NCBI GenBank assembly: GCA_028712795.1
Contig: JAQTPT010000037.1
Location: forward strand, 1 to 42,022
Reading direction: 5' to 3'
Source: Methylococcales bacterium
Lineage (GTDB): Bacteria; Pseudomonadota; Gammaproteobacteria; Methylococcales; Methylomonadaceae
Length of the DNA: 42,022 bases
The notes under the pieces are model-generated. The model was not told the DNA's origin. It did not search any database and was given only the letters and a program-made list of their open reading frames with translations. Each line of letters begins with the position of its first letter. Position 1 is the stretch's first letter. A program made the translations under genes and the position numbers. Positions 17,188 through 26,090 of this stretch are shown here, piece by piece.

Positions 17188-17925
17188 ATGCGATTAAAAA
17201 ACTTATTGAAATTATCTGGAACCGGCCTGTTTTTTTTGCTGATTGCCGGTTGTGCCAAAACGAATGTTCAGGAGACCTATGAAGTTGCCAATGCCGGAAT
17301 GCCGACACCGAATCCCGTGTTAATTTATAACTTCGCCGTTAGCCCTCAAGATGTTCAACAAAATTCCAGTATTTTTGCCAAAATACAGCGGCGTATTGAG
17401 AACAACAGTCAGACAGCGGAAGAAATCCAGTTGGGGCACCAAGTCTCTGATGCCATGGCAACCGAACTTTGGCAAAAAATAAATAATTTGGGCTTGAATG
17501 CGATACGTGCGGACCAAAGCTTACAGGTTACTCCAGGATCGATCCTGATCACCGGCTATTTCGTCGATATCGATGAAGGCAATCGATTACGAAGAAATGT
17601 GATTGGTTTTGGCATGGGGCAGTCCCGATTGGACAGTAAGGTACGGGTATTGGCGCCTTCACCTTCGGGATATAAGGAATTGATCGCTTTTGACGCCCAG
17701 GCGGACAGCGGCGACATGCCGGGTGCCGCGGTGATGGGGCCGGCTGGAGCAGCGGCTGGCGCAGGAGCTGCAGCGGTAGTCGCAACCAACGCGGTAGCTG
17801 GCGGTGTCAAAAGTTATAAGTCGGCTTCCGCAGAACAGGCAAAGAAAATGGCCGACAAGATTGCTGCTCAACTGGCTACGTATTTTGCCCAGCAGGGCTG
17901 GATAAATCCTGGCCTGGCTCAATAA
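17188..17925 (+). CDS. DUF4410 lipoprotein
   Basis: A 245-residue protein. The signal ends in the lipobox LIAGC (KTNVQE follows), so it should be lipid-anchored. The mature domain fits DUF4410: VLIYNFAVSPQDVQ near residue 50, LGHQVSDAMATELWQKINNLGL, the strand GSILITGYFVDIDEGNRLRRNVIGF, then an Ala/Gly-rich stretch (about 175-210) and a C-terminal helix KMADKIAAQLATYFAQQGW. The family is a GNA1162-like or DUF3313-like group of outer-membrane-associated lipoproteins without a known job. GAGGAA about 6 nt upstream supports the ATG. It closes the run of small envelope genes and is separated by 507 nt from the second sulfatase. Confidence 0.8.
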   Translation: MRLKNLLKLSGTGLFFLLIAGCAKTNVQETYEVANAGMPTPNPVLIYNFAVSPQDVQQNSSIFAKIQRRIENNSQTAEEIQLGHQVSDAMATELWQKINNLGLNAIRADQSLQVTPGSILITGYFVDIDEGNRLRRNVIGFGMGQSRLDSKVRVLAPSPSGYKELIAFDAQADSGDMPGAAVMGPAGAAAGAGAAAVVATNAVAGGVKSYKSASAEQAKKMADKIAAQLATYFAQQGWINPGLAQ

Positions 17926-18432
17926 ACAGACGATTCTTGTTTCATGCGCTTATAGCTGATTACCAAGAATAAATAGACTCCGTAGAGGGGCTATAAGCCA
18001 TTTCATGACTGTAAATCTCTTTAGCTGCGCGTGGCAGTGAGTATTTCGTACTGAAGACGGAGTTTGCAGCGCCGTCCCTAAGGTTTTAAAACACGTTCAG
18101 TTTCATTAATAAAACTTAAGCGCAGCAGATTTTCTAAAATATTTTATAACGGGACTACTCGCCCAAGTCAGCTCTAATCGACCGGCTAAAATAAATTTTT
18201 TGAGTCCGGATTATAACTTGTTCTGCTGGAAAGAGGCATACTATGGAATGGGGACTAATGATACGCAGTAGAAGCATCACAAATCGAACGCAGCCCAAGG
18301 CGTTTGACTTGTCCGGTATAAGCAGTCCACGGCCTGTAATAACGGCGTCGTCAGCAGAATGCAGCGGTGCACGGGGACGCTGCATGCCAAGGCCGCGGCT
18401 GTCAAAACCATAGCGAAAAGTAGGAGCATAGC
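17926..18432. other. intergenic region before second sulfatase
   Basis: This stretch of 507 nt holds no gene that can be supported. A frame on the minus strand (18155-18385) lacks a recognisable domain. No clear terminator hairpin follows the DUF4410 gene. TAGGAG lies 6 nt before the sulfatase ATG. Confidence 0.5.
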
Positions 18433-21132
18433 ATGAAGACTGTCAAACGGTTCGTCGCCCTAGCGGTTTCAGGTGTCGTTTTTGCATGTTATTCCGCATG
18501 CGGCATCGCGCAACAGGTTACCGGTGTGTTGGGCTCGGCCAGCGCCACCACCACCCTCAGCGGCAACCGGTTGCCGCCGCCCGACCCAGCCTTTGGCGGC
18601 GTGATCAATGAAGCGGCCTCGGAGTCGACGTCCTGGTGGCCGCCGCGTGTCGTGCCGCCGAAGGGCGCGCCCAACGTTCTGCTGATCATGTCCGATGACG
18701 ACGGCTTCGGTGCGCCGAGTACCTTCGGCGGTGTCATCCCTACCCCGGCACTGGACCGCATTGCCAAGACCGGCTTGCGTTATACCAACTTTCACTCGAC
18801 TTCGCTGTGCTCGCCAACGCGCGCGGCGATCATCACCGGGCGCAACCATCACTCGGTAGGTTTTGGCGTGGTCGGTGAAATCGCGACCGGGTTCCCCGGC
18901 TACGACTCGATCATTCCGATCGAGAAGGGCACCATCGGCACGATCCTGAAGGAAAACGGCTACGCCACCTCGTGGTTCGGCAAGGACCACAACACGCCGT
19001 TCTTTGCCAACAGCCAGGCCGGCCCGTTCGAACAATGGCCGAATGGCATGGGCTTCGAGTACTTCTATGGCTTCGTCGGCGGCGACGCCAGCCAGTGGCA
19101 GCCGAACCTGTTCCGCAACACCACGCCCATTTATCCGTTCCAGGGCAATCCCGGCTGGAATCTGACCACGGCGATGGCGGATGAGGCGATCCAGTACATG
19201 AAGCAGTTGAAGGAACTGGCGCCGAATAAGCCATTTTTCATCTACTACGTGCCGGGCGGCACGCACGCGCCGCACCACCCGACAAAGGAATGGATCGACA
19301 AGATCAGCGTCATGCACCTGTTTGATGATGGCTGGGAGATTCTGCGCAAGACCATCTTCGCCAACCAGAAGCGCTTGGGCATCATGCCCGAGAACGCGCA
19401 ATTGACCCCGTGGCCTGATGGACAAGAGATTTACGGCGGCGCGAAGCTGCCGCGCTGGGACACGCTTAGCTTCGAACAGAAGAAGCTCTTCATCAAGCAG
19501 GCGGACGTTTATGGGGCGTACCAGGCGTATACCGACCACGAGATCGGCCGCGTCATCCAGGCTGTCGAGGACATGGGCCAGCTCGACAACACGCTGATCA
19601 TTTACATCAGTGGCGACAACGGCGCCAGCGCCGAAGGCATGATCAACGGCACCCCGAACGAGTTCACCACTTTCAACGGCGTCGAAGTGCCGGTCAAGGA
19701 CCAGTTCCTGTGGTACCCATTCTGGGGCTCCGAACGGACCTTCCCGCACTTTTCGGCCGCCTGGGCCTGGGCAATGGACACGCCGTTCAAGTGGATGAAG
19801 CAGGTGCCATCTCACTTCGGCGGCACTGCTCAGGGCATGGCCATCTCCTGGCCTGGCCATATTAACGACACCGGTGGCATCCGCCGGCAGTTTCACCACG
19901 TCATCGACATCGTGCCCACCATCCTGGAAGCGGCCGGCATTCCGGCGCCGGACACGATCAACGGTATCCAGCAAAAGCCGATCGAAGGCGTGAGCATGGC
20001 TTACACATGGGACAAGGCCAACGCCAATGCGCCGACACGGCACACCACGCAGTACTTCGAGATGCTCGGCAACCGCGCCATCTATCACGATGGCTGGGTG
20101 GCGGCGACAACCCCGGTAACGCTGCCCTGGGAGCTGAGCTCCAAGACCGCGCCGAACGTGATCACCGGCTACCGCTGGGAGCTTTACAACGTGATGGACG
20201 ATCCCAAGCAGAACAACGATCTGGCCGCGCAGATGCCGGACAAGCTCAAGCAATTGCAGGATATCTTCTACGTCGAGGCGAAGAAATATAACGTGCTGCC
20301 GCTCGACAACACGACGCTCGCCCGCTGGAATTCGCCGAAACCGAGCCTGACGGCGGGGCGCGCGGAGTTCACCTATTCGGGCACCCTGGCCAGCGTGCCG
20401 GGCAGCACGGCGCCGAATATCCTGAACAAGTCTTACGCCATCACCGCCGAGATCACAATTCCCCAAAGCGGCGCGGAGGGCATGATCGTCACGGAGGGCG
20501 GGCGCTTCGGCGGCTATGGTCTATTCCTGACCAGGAGTTACAACTATTGGCTAGAAAACCCGTGGGTTAGGGCAGGAGGCTTGGTGATGCTGCTTGCCGG
20601 ACTCCTTCTGGCCTGGGAAGGCAAACAACGCGCATGGTCGGGCGGAAAGCTGCGGGTTGGCCATGTAATGCTGTTGCTTGGATCGGTTTGGGTAGTTGCT
20701 GCGCTTGCCACGCGAACGATGGATTTTGGCAAAGGGAAGCCCGTGTTCCTCTACAACCTGCTCGATCTCAAGCGCACGGCGTGGGAAGGACCGGCCCTGG
20801 GTGCCGGCAAGCACACCATCGTTTTCGACTTCAAGTCCGATGGCGCGGCTCTCGGCCAAGGCGGGACCGGCGCGCTCTCCGTGGACGGGAAGGAAGTGGC
20901 CAGGAATTCAATGGAACACGCTACTCCGATAACCTTCCCGGAGGACGAAACCTTTGACATAGGCAGCGATACCCGCACTGGCATAGCATTGCTAGAGTAT
21001 CGTTACGCTGTGCCGTTCAAGTTCACCGGCACGATCAACAAGCTGACCTTCAAACTCGATCCCTTCACGCCGGAGGAGAAAGCGGCGGCAGAGGCAGCCC
21101 AGTTGAAGGCCAAAGAAGCGGAGAAACGCTAG
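18433..21132 (+). CDS. formylglycine-type sulfatase with an inserted transmembrane pair
   Basis: An 899-residue paralogue of the sulfatase at 8911, alike along the whole catalytic domain. A signal-like segment covers about residues 8-26. Active-site residues are intact: Asp88-Asp89 in LIMSDDDGFG, the signature CSPTR at 126-130 (Cys126 is the formylglycine precursor), ITGRNHHSVGFG, and ISGDNGASAEG. The C-terminal beta-rich extension differs. Between GGYGLFL and KGKPVFLYNLL, which are adjacent in the paralogue, there is an extra block of about 67 residues (700-766). It contains two hydrophobic stretches (GGLVMLLAGLLLAWEG and VMLLLGSVWVVAALATR). The protein may therefore be membrane-anchored near its C-terminus. 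TAGGAG supports the ATG. The stop codon overlaps the GTG of the next gene. Substrate unknown. Confidence 0.9.
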   Translation: MKTVKRFVALAVSGVVFACYSACGIAQQVTGVLGSASATTTLSGNRLPPPDPAFGGVINEAASESTSWWPPRVVPPKGAPNVLLIMSDDDGFGAPSTFGGVIPTPALDRIAKTGLRYTNFHSTSLCSPTRAAIITGRNHHSVGFGVVGEIATGFPGYDSIIPIEKGTIGTILKENGYATSWFGKDHNTPFFANSQAGPFEQWPNGMGFEYFYGFVGGDASQWQPNLFRNTTPIYPFQGNPGWNLTTAMADEAIQYMKQLKELAPNKPFFIYYVPGGTHAPHHPTKEWIDKISVMHLFDDGWEILRKTIFANQKRLGIMPENAQLTPWPDGQEIYGGAKLPRWDTLSFEQKKLFIKQADVYGAYQAYTDHEIGRVIQAVEDMGQLDNTLIIYISGDNGASAEGMINGTPNEFTTFNGVEVPVKDQFLWYPFWGSERTFPHFSAAWAWAMDTPFKWMKQVPSHFGGTAQGMAISWPGHINDTGGIRRQFHHVIDIVPTILEAAGIPAPDTINGIQQKPIEGVSMAYTWDKANANAPTRHTTQYFEMLGNRAIYHDGWVAATTPVTLPWELSSKTAPNVITGYRWELYNVMDDPKQNNDLAAQMPDKLKQLQDIFYVEAKKYNVLPLDNTTLARWNSPKPSLTAGRAEFTYSGTLASVPGSTAPNILNKSYAITAEITIPQSGAEGMIVTEGGRFGGYGLFLTRSYNYWLENPWVRAGGLVMLLAGLLLAWEGKQRAWSGGKLRVGHVMLLLGSVWVVAALATRTMDFGKGKPVFLYNLLDLKRTAWEGPALGAGKHTIVFDFKSDGAALGQGGTGALSVDGKEVARNSMEHATPITFPEDETFDIGSDTRTGIALLEYRYAVPFKFTGTINKLTFKLDPFTPEEKAAAEAAQLKAKEAEKR

Positions 21133-21521
21133 TGGCTTACCCAAGTGACGGTAAGAGCAACGCCATGAAACGAGTGCTGATTTTCGCGGCCGTCGGGGAG
21201 GCCGGGACAGGCTTGGCATTGCTTTTTTTGCCGTCGCACGTCGGGTTGTTGCTGCTAGGCAAGGAACTGACCGGCATCGCCAGTCCCGTTGCGCGCGTGG
21301 CCGGCATCGCCCTGATCGGCCTTGGGGTTGCCTGCTGGCCGGGCCCGCCGCAGGCCGGCATGCTGACCTATAGCGCGGCCGTCACTCTGTATCTCGCCTA
21401 CCTGGGCTTCGCGGGTGGTTTGAGCGGCATACTCCTATGGCCGATGGTTGTACTGCACCTGATCCTGACGGCGCTTTTGATTTGGGCATCAACAAGCGAG
21501 AAGCAGCAATTCTCATTATGA
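21132..21521 (+). CDS. small four-helix membrane protein coupled to the sulfatase
   Basis: The GTG at 21132 overlaps the TAG stop of the sulfatase and is preceded by GGAG 8 nt upstream, so translational coupling is likely; an ATG at 21165 is the alternative. The 129-residue product has four hydrophobic segments (about 14-40, 48-66, 75-95 and 97-121). No named family was recognised. The final codons (Ser, Leu, stop) lie on the terminal inverted repeat of the IS next door, so the natural C-terminus may have been replaced when the IS inserted. Its coupling to a sulfatase that itself carries two membrane helices suggests the two products act together in the membrane, which is inference. Confidence 0.7.
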   Translation: MAYPSDGKSNAMKRVLIFAAVGEAGTGLALLFLPSHVGLLLLGKELTGIASPVARVAGIALIGLGVACWPGPPQAGMLTYSAAVTLYLAYLGFAGGLSGILLWPMVVLHLILTALLIWASTSEKQQFSL

Positions 21522-22944
21522 CCAAAACCTATCCGATTCCAGGCTTGGGGGGCGAACGATTTGGCTTTCCGGCGTATAAAACCAACCGTCCAGCATGAAA
21601 TTAAGCAGGTGCTCCCAACTATCAAAGCACAAGTAGGTCGTAAGCGCTTTCATATCATCGAACAAACGCTTGCGCGAAGGAAGTATTTGACGAAGCAGGC
21701 AGAACGTGTCGTCCATTAAATCCAGCAGCGTATGCAACAAGCAGGCGAGCATGATGAGCGTCGCCAGCAAAGAAGACAAGCACTGTTGGCCATGACCGAA
21801 GTTATGCTCGAAGCGATAGCCCTTGGTCTTGACCGTATTATTGTTTTCATTTTTAATCTTCCACCTGGCGCGTCCTGAAGCAATGATCTCAGCGACGTTG
21901 GCATCGTCAACCGTCAAGGACGTGGCGAACGCATTTCGGTATAGTACCTTGCCGTCTGCCGCGCGGGTGATGGTGATCTCGCATCAGTTCACGGCCAAGG
22001 ACTTATCGGCATCGCGCAAGGGCGCGGCGATGACATAACGATAGGTGACTGTTTCGTGTTGCTTGCCGGTCCAGCGTGTGCGCGCCACTGTTTTATCAAT
22101 CCCGTTGCGTTCCAGATCATCAACCCATTCGTACAAGGTCTTGTGAGAGCCGGGTTTGCAGACCAGGATGAACTCAAGGCCCTTGGGCGGCAAAGTCCGG
22201 TAAAAGGGTTCGTGACAGTACAAATAATCGCCGGGCACCGTAGCGCCCAACGCAGCGTACTGGCTACCCCGGCTTTCCAGCCAGCGCAGGGAGGCGTTGA
22301 TCCCGCAATCCTGTTTGTCATGGACATCATGCGGGCGCACAAATTCCGGAGTTAGTGGCATGGCCTTGTCATTGCCGGGCTTCACCAGCACGGGTGTGAC
22401 TACCGTGTGCGAATAACTGACTTTGCCGTTGCTGTGGGTTTTGCATGAACAGCATGGACCCTGGAGCTTTTGTGAGGAAAAGTATTGGGTTCCATACAAT
22501 ACCGGCAGCAATCGATTATCTGTTGAGCGAAAAGAATCTATCACCTCCGCACGAGAAAACCAGCAAAGACAAAATCAAACAGCGGATACAATGCAGCCGG
22601 TTCGACCGCATCAAGCAGCGCGCGGATGTGGTTAGCTGTCGGAATGAAAGAAAACACCGAACAGAGTTTGTGCGTTGTTCTTACCTTGCGTCTCCTGCAT
22701 CGTCCGCTGAAAATCCAAAAAAGAGGGGCTTTGCATAAAAAATACCGAAAACGCACTCAGTCCTGCATCAGTCATCGTATAGTGGGTATTTTTTCCGGTT
22801 CGTCGATCGCAAAAAGCTTCAAAAGTTGTGCGCAATTGCTTGACTACATCGCTAAAGGTCAAGGCATTTTTTCCAAAGGGGGCGCTCATATTCTGGTCTC
22901 ATGGGGGAATCGATCTATCATTTTAGGCGATAGCTGTCATAATG
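21514..22944 (-). mobile_element. degenerate insertion sequence with 9-bp terminal inverted repeats
   Basis: The left end CATTATGAC (21514-21522) is the exact reverse complement of GTCATAATG at 22936-22944. Together they bracket a 1431-bp unit that holds one broken transposase gene on the minus strand. No obvious target-site duplication flanks the ends. The IS family was not assigned with confidence. The element lies between the membrane-protein gene and psd, overlapping the last codons of the former and ending 12 nt from the psd stop. Confidence 0.75.
21516..22889 (-). pseudogene. broken DDE-type transposase
   Basis: Reading from 22889 leftward, recognisable transposase segments appear in order but in shifting frames. 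They are MTDAGLSAFSVFFMQSPSF and NAQTLFG (frame of 22632-22889), then IPTANHIRALLDAVEP (22541-22756), then YGTQYFSSQKLQGP, FVRPHDVHDKQDC and GDYLYCHEPFYRTLPPKG with FILVCKPGSHKTLYEW (21984-22544). The frame is interrupted by TGA at 21984-21986, where a Trp codon (TGG) would give the usual VNWCEI-type sequence. It continues with DDANVAEI, ARWKIKNENNN, KGYRFEHNFGHG and TTYLCFDSWEHLL. At least two frameshifts, one near a T-run at about 22556 and one near 22650, plus the nonsense codon show it is inactive. It is a single ancestral gene of roughly 450 codons. Confidence 0.85.
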
Positions 22945-22956
22945 GGTATTGCTTAA

Positions 22957-23817
22957 TCAAGCCAATATTTTACCAATCTTCTCACCCAATTTTACCACCT
23001 TGTCCGCTGTAAAATCGCTATCCCATTGCGCTTTGTCTTTGGCAAACAAAATAATAATGGTCGATCCCATGTTAAAGCGCCCCATTTCTTCGCCAATTTT
23101 TAGCGTAGGCGCATTATCCTGATACTGCCAGCTTCGCACTGAGGTAACGCTCGGCGGTGTAACGACACCATGCCAGACGGTTTCTATGCTGGAAACAAAG
23201 ATGGCGCCGACCAGCACCAACGCCATCGGGCCGGCATCGGTATCAAATATCGCGGCGACGCGCTCATTTCTGGCAAATAGACCGGGGACGGAGTTAGTGG
23301 TTGCCGTATTCACGCTGAATAATCGACCGGGAATATGTACCATTTCTCTTAACGTACCGGTTAGCGGCATGTGCAGGCGGTGATAATCTTTGGGTGACAG
23401 GTAAATGGTGGTAAACACACCGTTATTAAAAGGTTCGGCACGTTCTGCGCTGCCTCCCAACAAGTCGAGCGTGGTAAAGCTTTTACCTTTGGCTTGAAAG
23501 ATTTTACCGCCGGTAATGTTACCCGCTTGACTGACTGACCCGTCAGCAGGGCAGGCGATGGCATTAAGCTCGGTAGTTAATGGTCTGACGCCGGGTTTAA
23601 GTGTACGGGTAAAAAAATCGTTAAAACTAAGGAAGGCATTGATGTCTGGCTCTTGCGCCTCATCCATATTGACGCCGAAGTGCCGGATAATCAGTTTGAT
23701 AAACAGGTTTTTCCAAATCTTGTTTTCGCAGTGTGTCAGTTTGCTCATCATCCTGGATAAGGCATGATGAGGCAAAATGTATTGGGGCAAGGTGGTCAGT
23801 GTTTCTTTGATCGTCAT
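22957..23817 (-). CDS. psd: phosphatidylserine decarboxylase proenzyme
   Basis: Makes phosphatidylethanolamine from phosphatidylserine at the inner membrane. The 286-residue product follows the E. coli type: YILPHHALSRMMSKL at the start, FNDFFTRTLKPGVRP, CPADGSVSQAG, KGKSFTTLDLLGG, TTIYLSPKDYHRLHMP with the conserved YHR-H, FSVNTATTNSVPGLFARNER, and SSIETVWHGVVTPP. The self-cleavage site is the MGSTI motif near the end, where the Ser becomes the pyruvoyl group. The ATG at 23817 is used because E. coli Psd starts at an equivalent place; a TTG at 23859 would add 14 residues. No strong ribosome-binding site is visible for either. The gene's stop lies 12 nt from the IS end. Confidence 0.95.
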   Translation of the reverse strand: MTIKETLTTLPQYILPHHALSRMMSKLTHCENKIWKNLFIKLIIRHFGVNMDEAQEPDINAFLSFNDFFTRTLKPGVRPLTTELNAIACPADGSVSQAGNITGGKIFQAKGKSFTTLDLLGGSAERAEPFNNGVFTTIYLSPKDYHRLHMPLTGTLREMVHIPGRLFSVNTATTNSVPGLFARNERVAAIFDTDAGPMALVLVGAIFVSSIETVWHGVVTPPSVTSVRSWQYQDNAPTLKIGEEMGRFNMGSTIIILFAKDKAQWDSDFTADKVVKLGEKIGKILA

Positions 23818-23940
23818 GAATGGTCTGTTATTTGGTAAGCTAATTGCCGGGTTACGCAATCGTTCGGCGCAACGCTACGCTGCCCCTGCATCCATGCAGA
23901 CGCAATCCGGCTTAGAAATTATAAAGGGATTGGTTACTGG

Positions 23941-24330
23941 TTAAGGTAAATTGACTAATTCCGGTGCCTGCCAATCAACGTTTCTGTGTTCTACGACAAC
24001 CGTTGTATAGATGCCACCGCGTACATTAAATTCGGCGCGAATACGCATAAAATAAGGCGCTATGGCTTTAACAATATCATTAAGAATTTCATTGGTGACT
24101 GCTTCATGGAATGCGCCCAGGTCTCGGTAAGCCCACATGTATAATTTGAGGCTCTTTAATTCAACACAAAGTGCGGCGGGCACATATTCAATTTGGATGG
24201 TTGCGAAATCTGGCTGACCTGTCTTCGGGCAAAGACAAGTGAATTCGGGAATATCAATGCGGATGGTATAATCGCGGCCTGGTTGGGGGTTATCGAAAGT
24301 TTCCAGGTCTTTAGTCGGCTTTGTTGTCAT
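23941..24330 (-). CDS. queF: NADPH-dependent 7-cyano-7-deazaguanine reductase, type I
   Basis: Reduces preQ0 to preQ1, the last step before insertion of the queuosine precursor into tRNA. The 129-residue product is of short (type I, unimodular) length. Key features are the catalytic Cys34 in [10 protein letters not shown] with Asp41, and the QueF signature [15 protein letters not shown] at about 56-70, followed by GAFHE with His75 and Glu76. The signature has Leu where many members have Ser after the Glu. The C-terminal [16 protein letters not shown] is typical. The gene is separated from psd by 123 nt on the same strand; no other queuosine genes are in the window. Confidence 0.95.
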   Translation of the reverse strand: MTTKPTKDLETFDNPQPGRDYTIRIDIPEFTCLCPKTGQPDFATIQIEYVPAALCVELKSLKLYMWAYRDLGAFHEAVTNEILNDIVKAIAPYFMRIRAEFNVRGGIYTTVVVEHRNVDWQAPELVNLP

Positions 24331-24378
24331 CGTAAGCGTTGGCTGTGTTAAGGTAATTTCAAAATCCTATAAAGAAAA

Positions 24379-24409
24379 GGCTTTAGCAGCGACTATGGCA
24401 ACTAAAGCC
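24379..24409 (-). terminator. Rho-independent terminator of the response-regulator gene
   Basis: GGCTTTAG and CTAAAGCC form an 8-bp stem with a 15-nt loop. Read on the minus strand, TTTTCTTT follows. It lies about 80 nt after the stop of the regulator gene and before queF, so it should end regulator transcription. Confidence 0.65.
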
Positions 24410-24490
24410 CCTTCGACAAGATTAACATTATTGTGGTGTCTTAATAATTTATTATTTTACCAGTTTTAAAACGGTACGTGGCAACCTTTG

Positions 24491-25135
24491 CTAAATGAAG
24501 TTCGTATCAAGATGGCCGAATTTAATAGCCAGCCGGGTTAACTGAACGTCATTTTTTATGTTAAGTTTATCGTAAAGGCGATAGCGGTAAGTGTTGACCG
24601 TCTTGTCGCTCAATATCAGCATTTGGGACATTTCTTTAATGGATTTACCCTGAAGAATTAAATTTACAACTTCAGACTCTCTGCGGGAAAGTTTTGAAAA
24701 GGGTGATTCGTGATAACCGGGCAGACCTAGGGTAGCGAGATTCTTGGCGACATCTGAACTCAGATAGCGATCACCTGCCATTACTTTGCGGATGGCATTA
24801 ATCAACTCGTTGACTGACGATTCTTTAGAAATAAAGCCTAATACGCCAAGTTTTAATAATTGCGGGGGAATGGGGCCGGCGTTATTGACAGATAAGATAA
24901 TGATTTTTACCTCGGGATTATATTGCAAAATCCTACGACAGGCCTCTGTGCCGCTGATCCCGGCCATATTAACTTCTATCAAAACAATATCTACCGGCAG
25001 AGCAGCTATTGTATCAACAGCTTCCTCGCCTGACTTAACGATGCCCACAACGTTAATATCTTCGGCTACATTCAGTAATCCTTCAATTACGGTACAGTCA
25101 AGTTCATTATTATCAACAATCAGCACATTTATCAT
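24491..25135 (-). CDS. GacA/UvrY-like response regulator with altered phosphorylation site
   Basis: A 214-residue protein with an N-terminal receiver domain (about 1-120) and a C-terminal LuxR/FixJ helix-turn-helix (about 145-205: SKLSRRESEVVNLILQGKS, then LSDKTVNTYRYRLYDKLNI). Spacing and length match GacA/UvrY, which controls Csr-type small RNAs in gammaproteobacteria. In those proteins residue 54 is the phosphorylated Asp. Here the segment is IVLIEVNMAG with Glu54 (GAA at 24974-24976). The acidic pocket is also changed: Asp8-Asn9 replaces Asp-Asp. The conserved Lys (in FISKES) and Ser (in IIILSV) remain. Glu may mimic the phosphorylated state, so activity could be independent of a kinase. 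No sensor kinase gene is nearby. Confidence 0.85.
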   Translation of the reverse strand: MINVLIVDNNELDCTVIEGLLNVAEDINVVGIVKSGEEAVDTIAALPVDIVLIEVNMAGISGTEACRRILQYNPEVKIIILSVNNAGPIPPQLLKLGVLGFISKESSVNELINAIRKVMAGDRYLSSDVAKNLATLGLPGYHESPFSKLSRRESEVVNLILQGKSIKEMSQMLILSDKTVNTYRYRLYDKLNIKNDVQLTRLAIKFGHLDTNFI

Positions 25136-25316
25136 AATTATTCACTATTAATTAGTCAGTTACAAAACAATGTATTTAACTTAAGGTATTGTCACAGTAT
25201 CAGTTATTGCAACAATATAAATACACAGCCTATGTTTTTGATTTAAAATGTTAATATTATTTTTCTCCCTTGCTGCTGACTGTCAGGTTTGGTAGATATG
25301 CTGATATCATTGATGC

Positions 25317-26090
25317 CTATGAGGGCTCCCCGGAAGGTTCATTAAGAAATTTTCGATAATTAATGGAAACCTTAAGGCCAGCAAAACGACCGCTCATTCT
25401 AATCAGCTCTTGTGTCTTTTTATCGAAACTGATCTTCACCTCGCTTAGCGCACGATCTTCATAACCTTTTTCTATAAGGTGAGTTTCCAGAAGAAAATGA
25501 TATAGATACACTTCTATTCCGCCTTCATCCTTAATTTCTAAAGGTTTGCCTAATTGAGCAAGAACGGCTGGTTTCTTGGGTAAATCTTCAGTAATTTTGT
25601 CAATGAGCTTACTATTACCCCGCAGTTGTTTCTTTTCCGTATCAATTTCAGCGCCGCCTAATGAACGCAAAGAAACCTCTAAAAATTTTGGCGGGGCGAT
25701 TTGCAAAAATAACGATGAAAATGACCAGGCAATTATTTTTCCTTCTTTATTAAAATTTAAATCAGAATAAAATTTTATCTCCGGAACAATCAGTTTATTG
25801 TTTGCGTCAACTTTACGGAACCAGTAACGCCAACGCCTCCCTTCCAGGGTAAGATCGTCCTCACTGGCATGCAACTTGGATAAAGAAACAAAATCTTTGC
25901 TAAACAGAATAGGTTCTTTAAATTGCAGGGTAAACTCATCAGTGGTGACAGTATTAAAGTAACGGTCAAATTCACTCATCTGCAGGTAGGTCTGATAAGC
26001 CCTTATCCAGTAAATACATCCGGATAAAGAACCAGCCATCGCAAGCAGACAAAGAACACGAAAAAATCGCTTAAATGTTCCTGTTTTCAT
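25317..26090 (-). CDS. predicted lipoprotein of unknown function
   Basis: A 257-residue protein with a basic N-terminus, a hydrophobic stretch and the lipobox SLSGC at 21-25 (Cys25), so it should be lipid-anchored. The mature part is mixed alpha/beta with segments such as DEFTLQFKEPILFSKDFVSLS, GRRWRYWFRKVD and SFDKKTQELIRMSGRFAG. No family was recognised. It lies 181 nt upstream of the response-regulator gene on the same strand, with AT-rich sequence between, so co-regulation is possible but not shown. Confidence 0.72.
   Translation of the reverse strand: MKTGTFKRFFRVLCLLAMAGSLSGCIYWIRAYQTYLQMSEFDRYFNTVTTDEFTLQFKEPILFSKDFVSLSKLHASEDDLTLEGRRWRYWFRKVDANNKLIVPEIKFYSDLNFNKEGKIIAWSFSSLFLQIAPPKFLEVSLRSLGGAEIDTEKKQLRGNSKLIDKITEDLPKKPAVLAQLGKPLEIKDEGGIEVYLYHFLLETHLIEKGYEDRALSEVKISFDKKTQELIRMSGRFAGLKVSINYRKFLNEPSGEPS

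Noticed and set aside
18469..20466. 665-codon open frame on the minus strand
   Set aside because: Same reason: antisense shadow of the second sulfatase, with an Arg/Val/Gly/Ala-rich composition and no domain.
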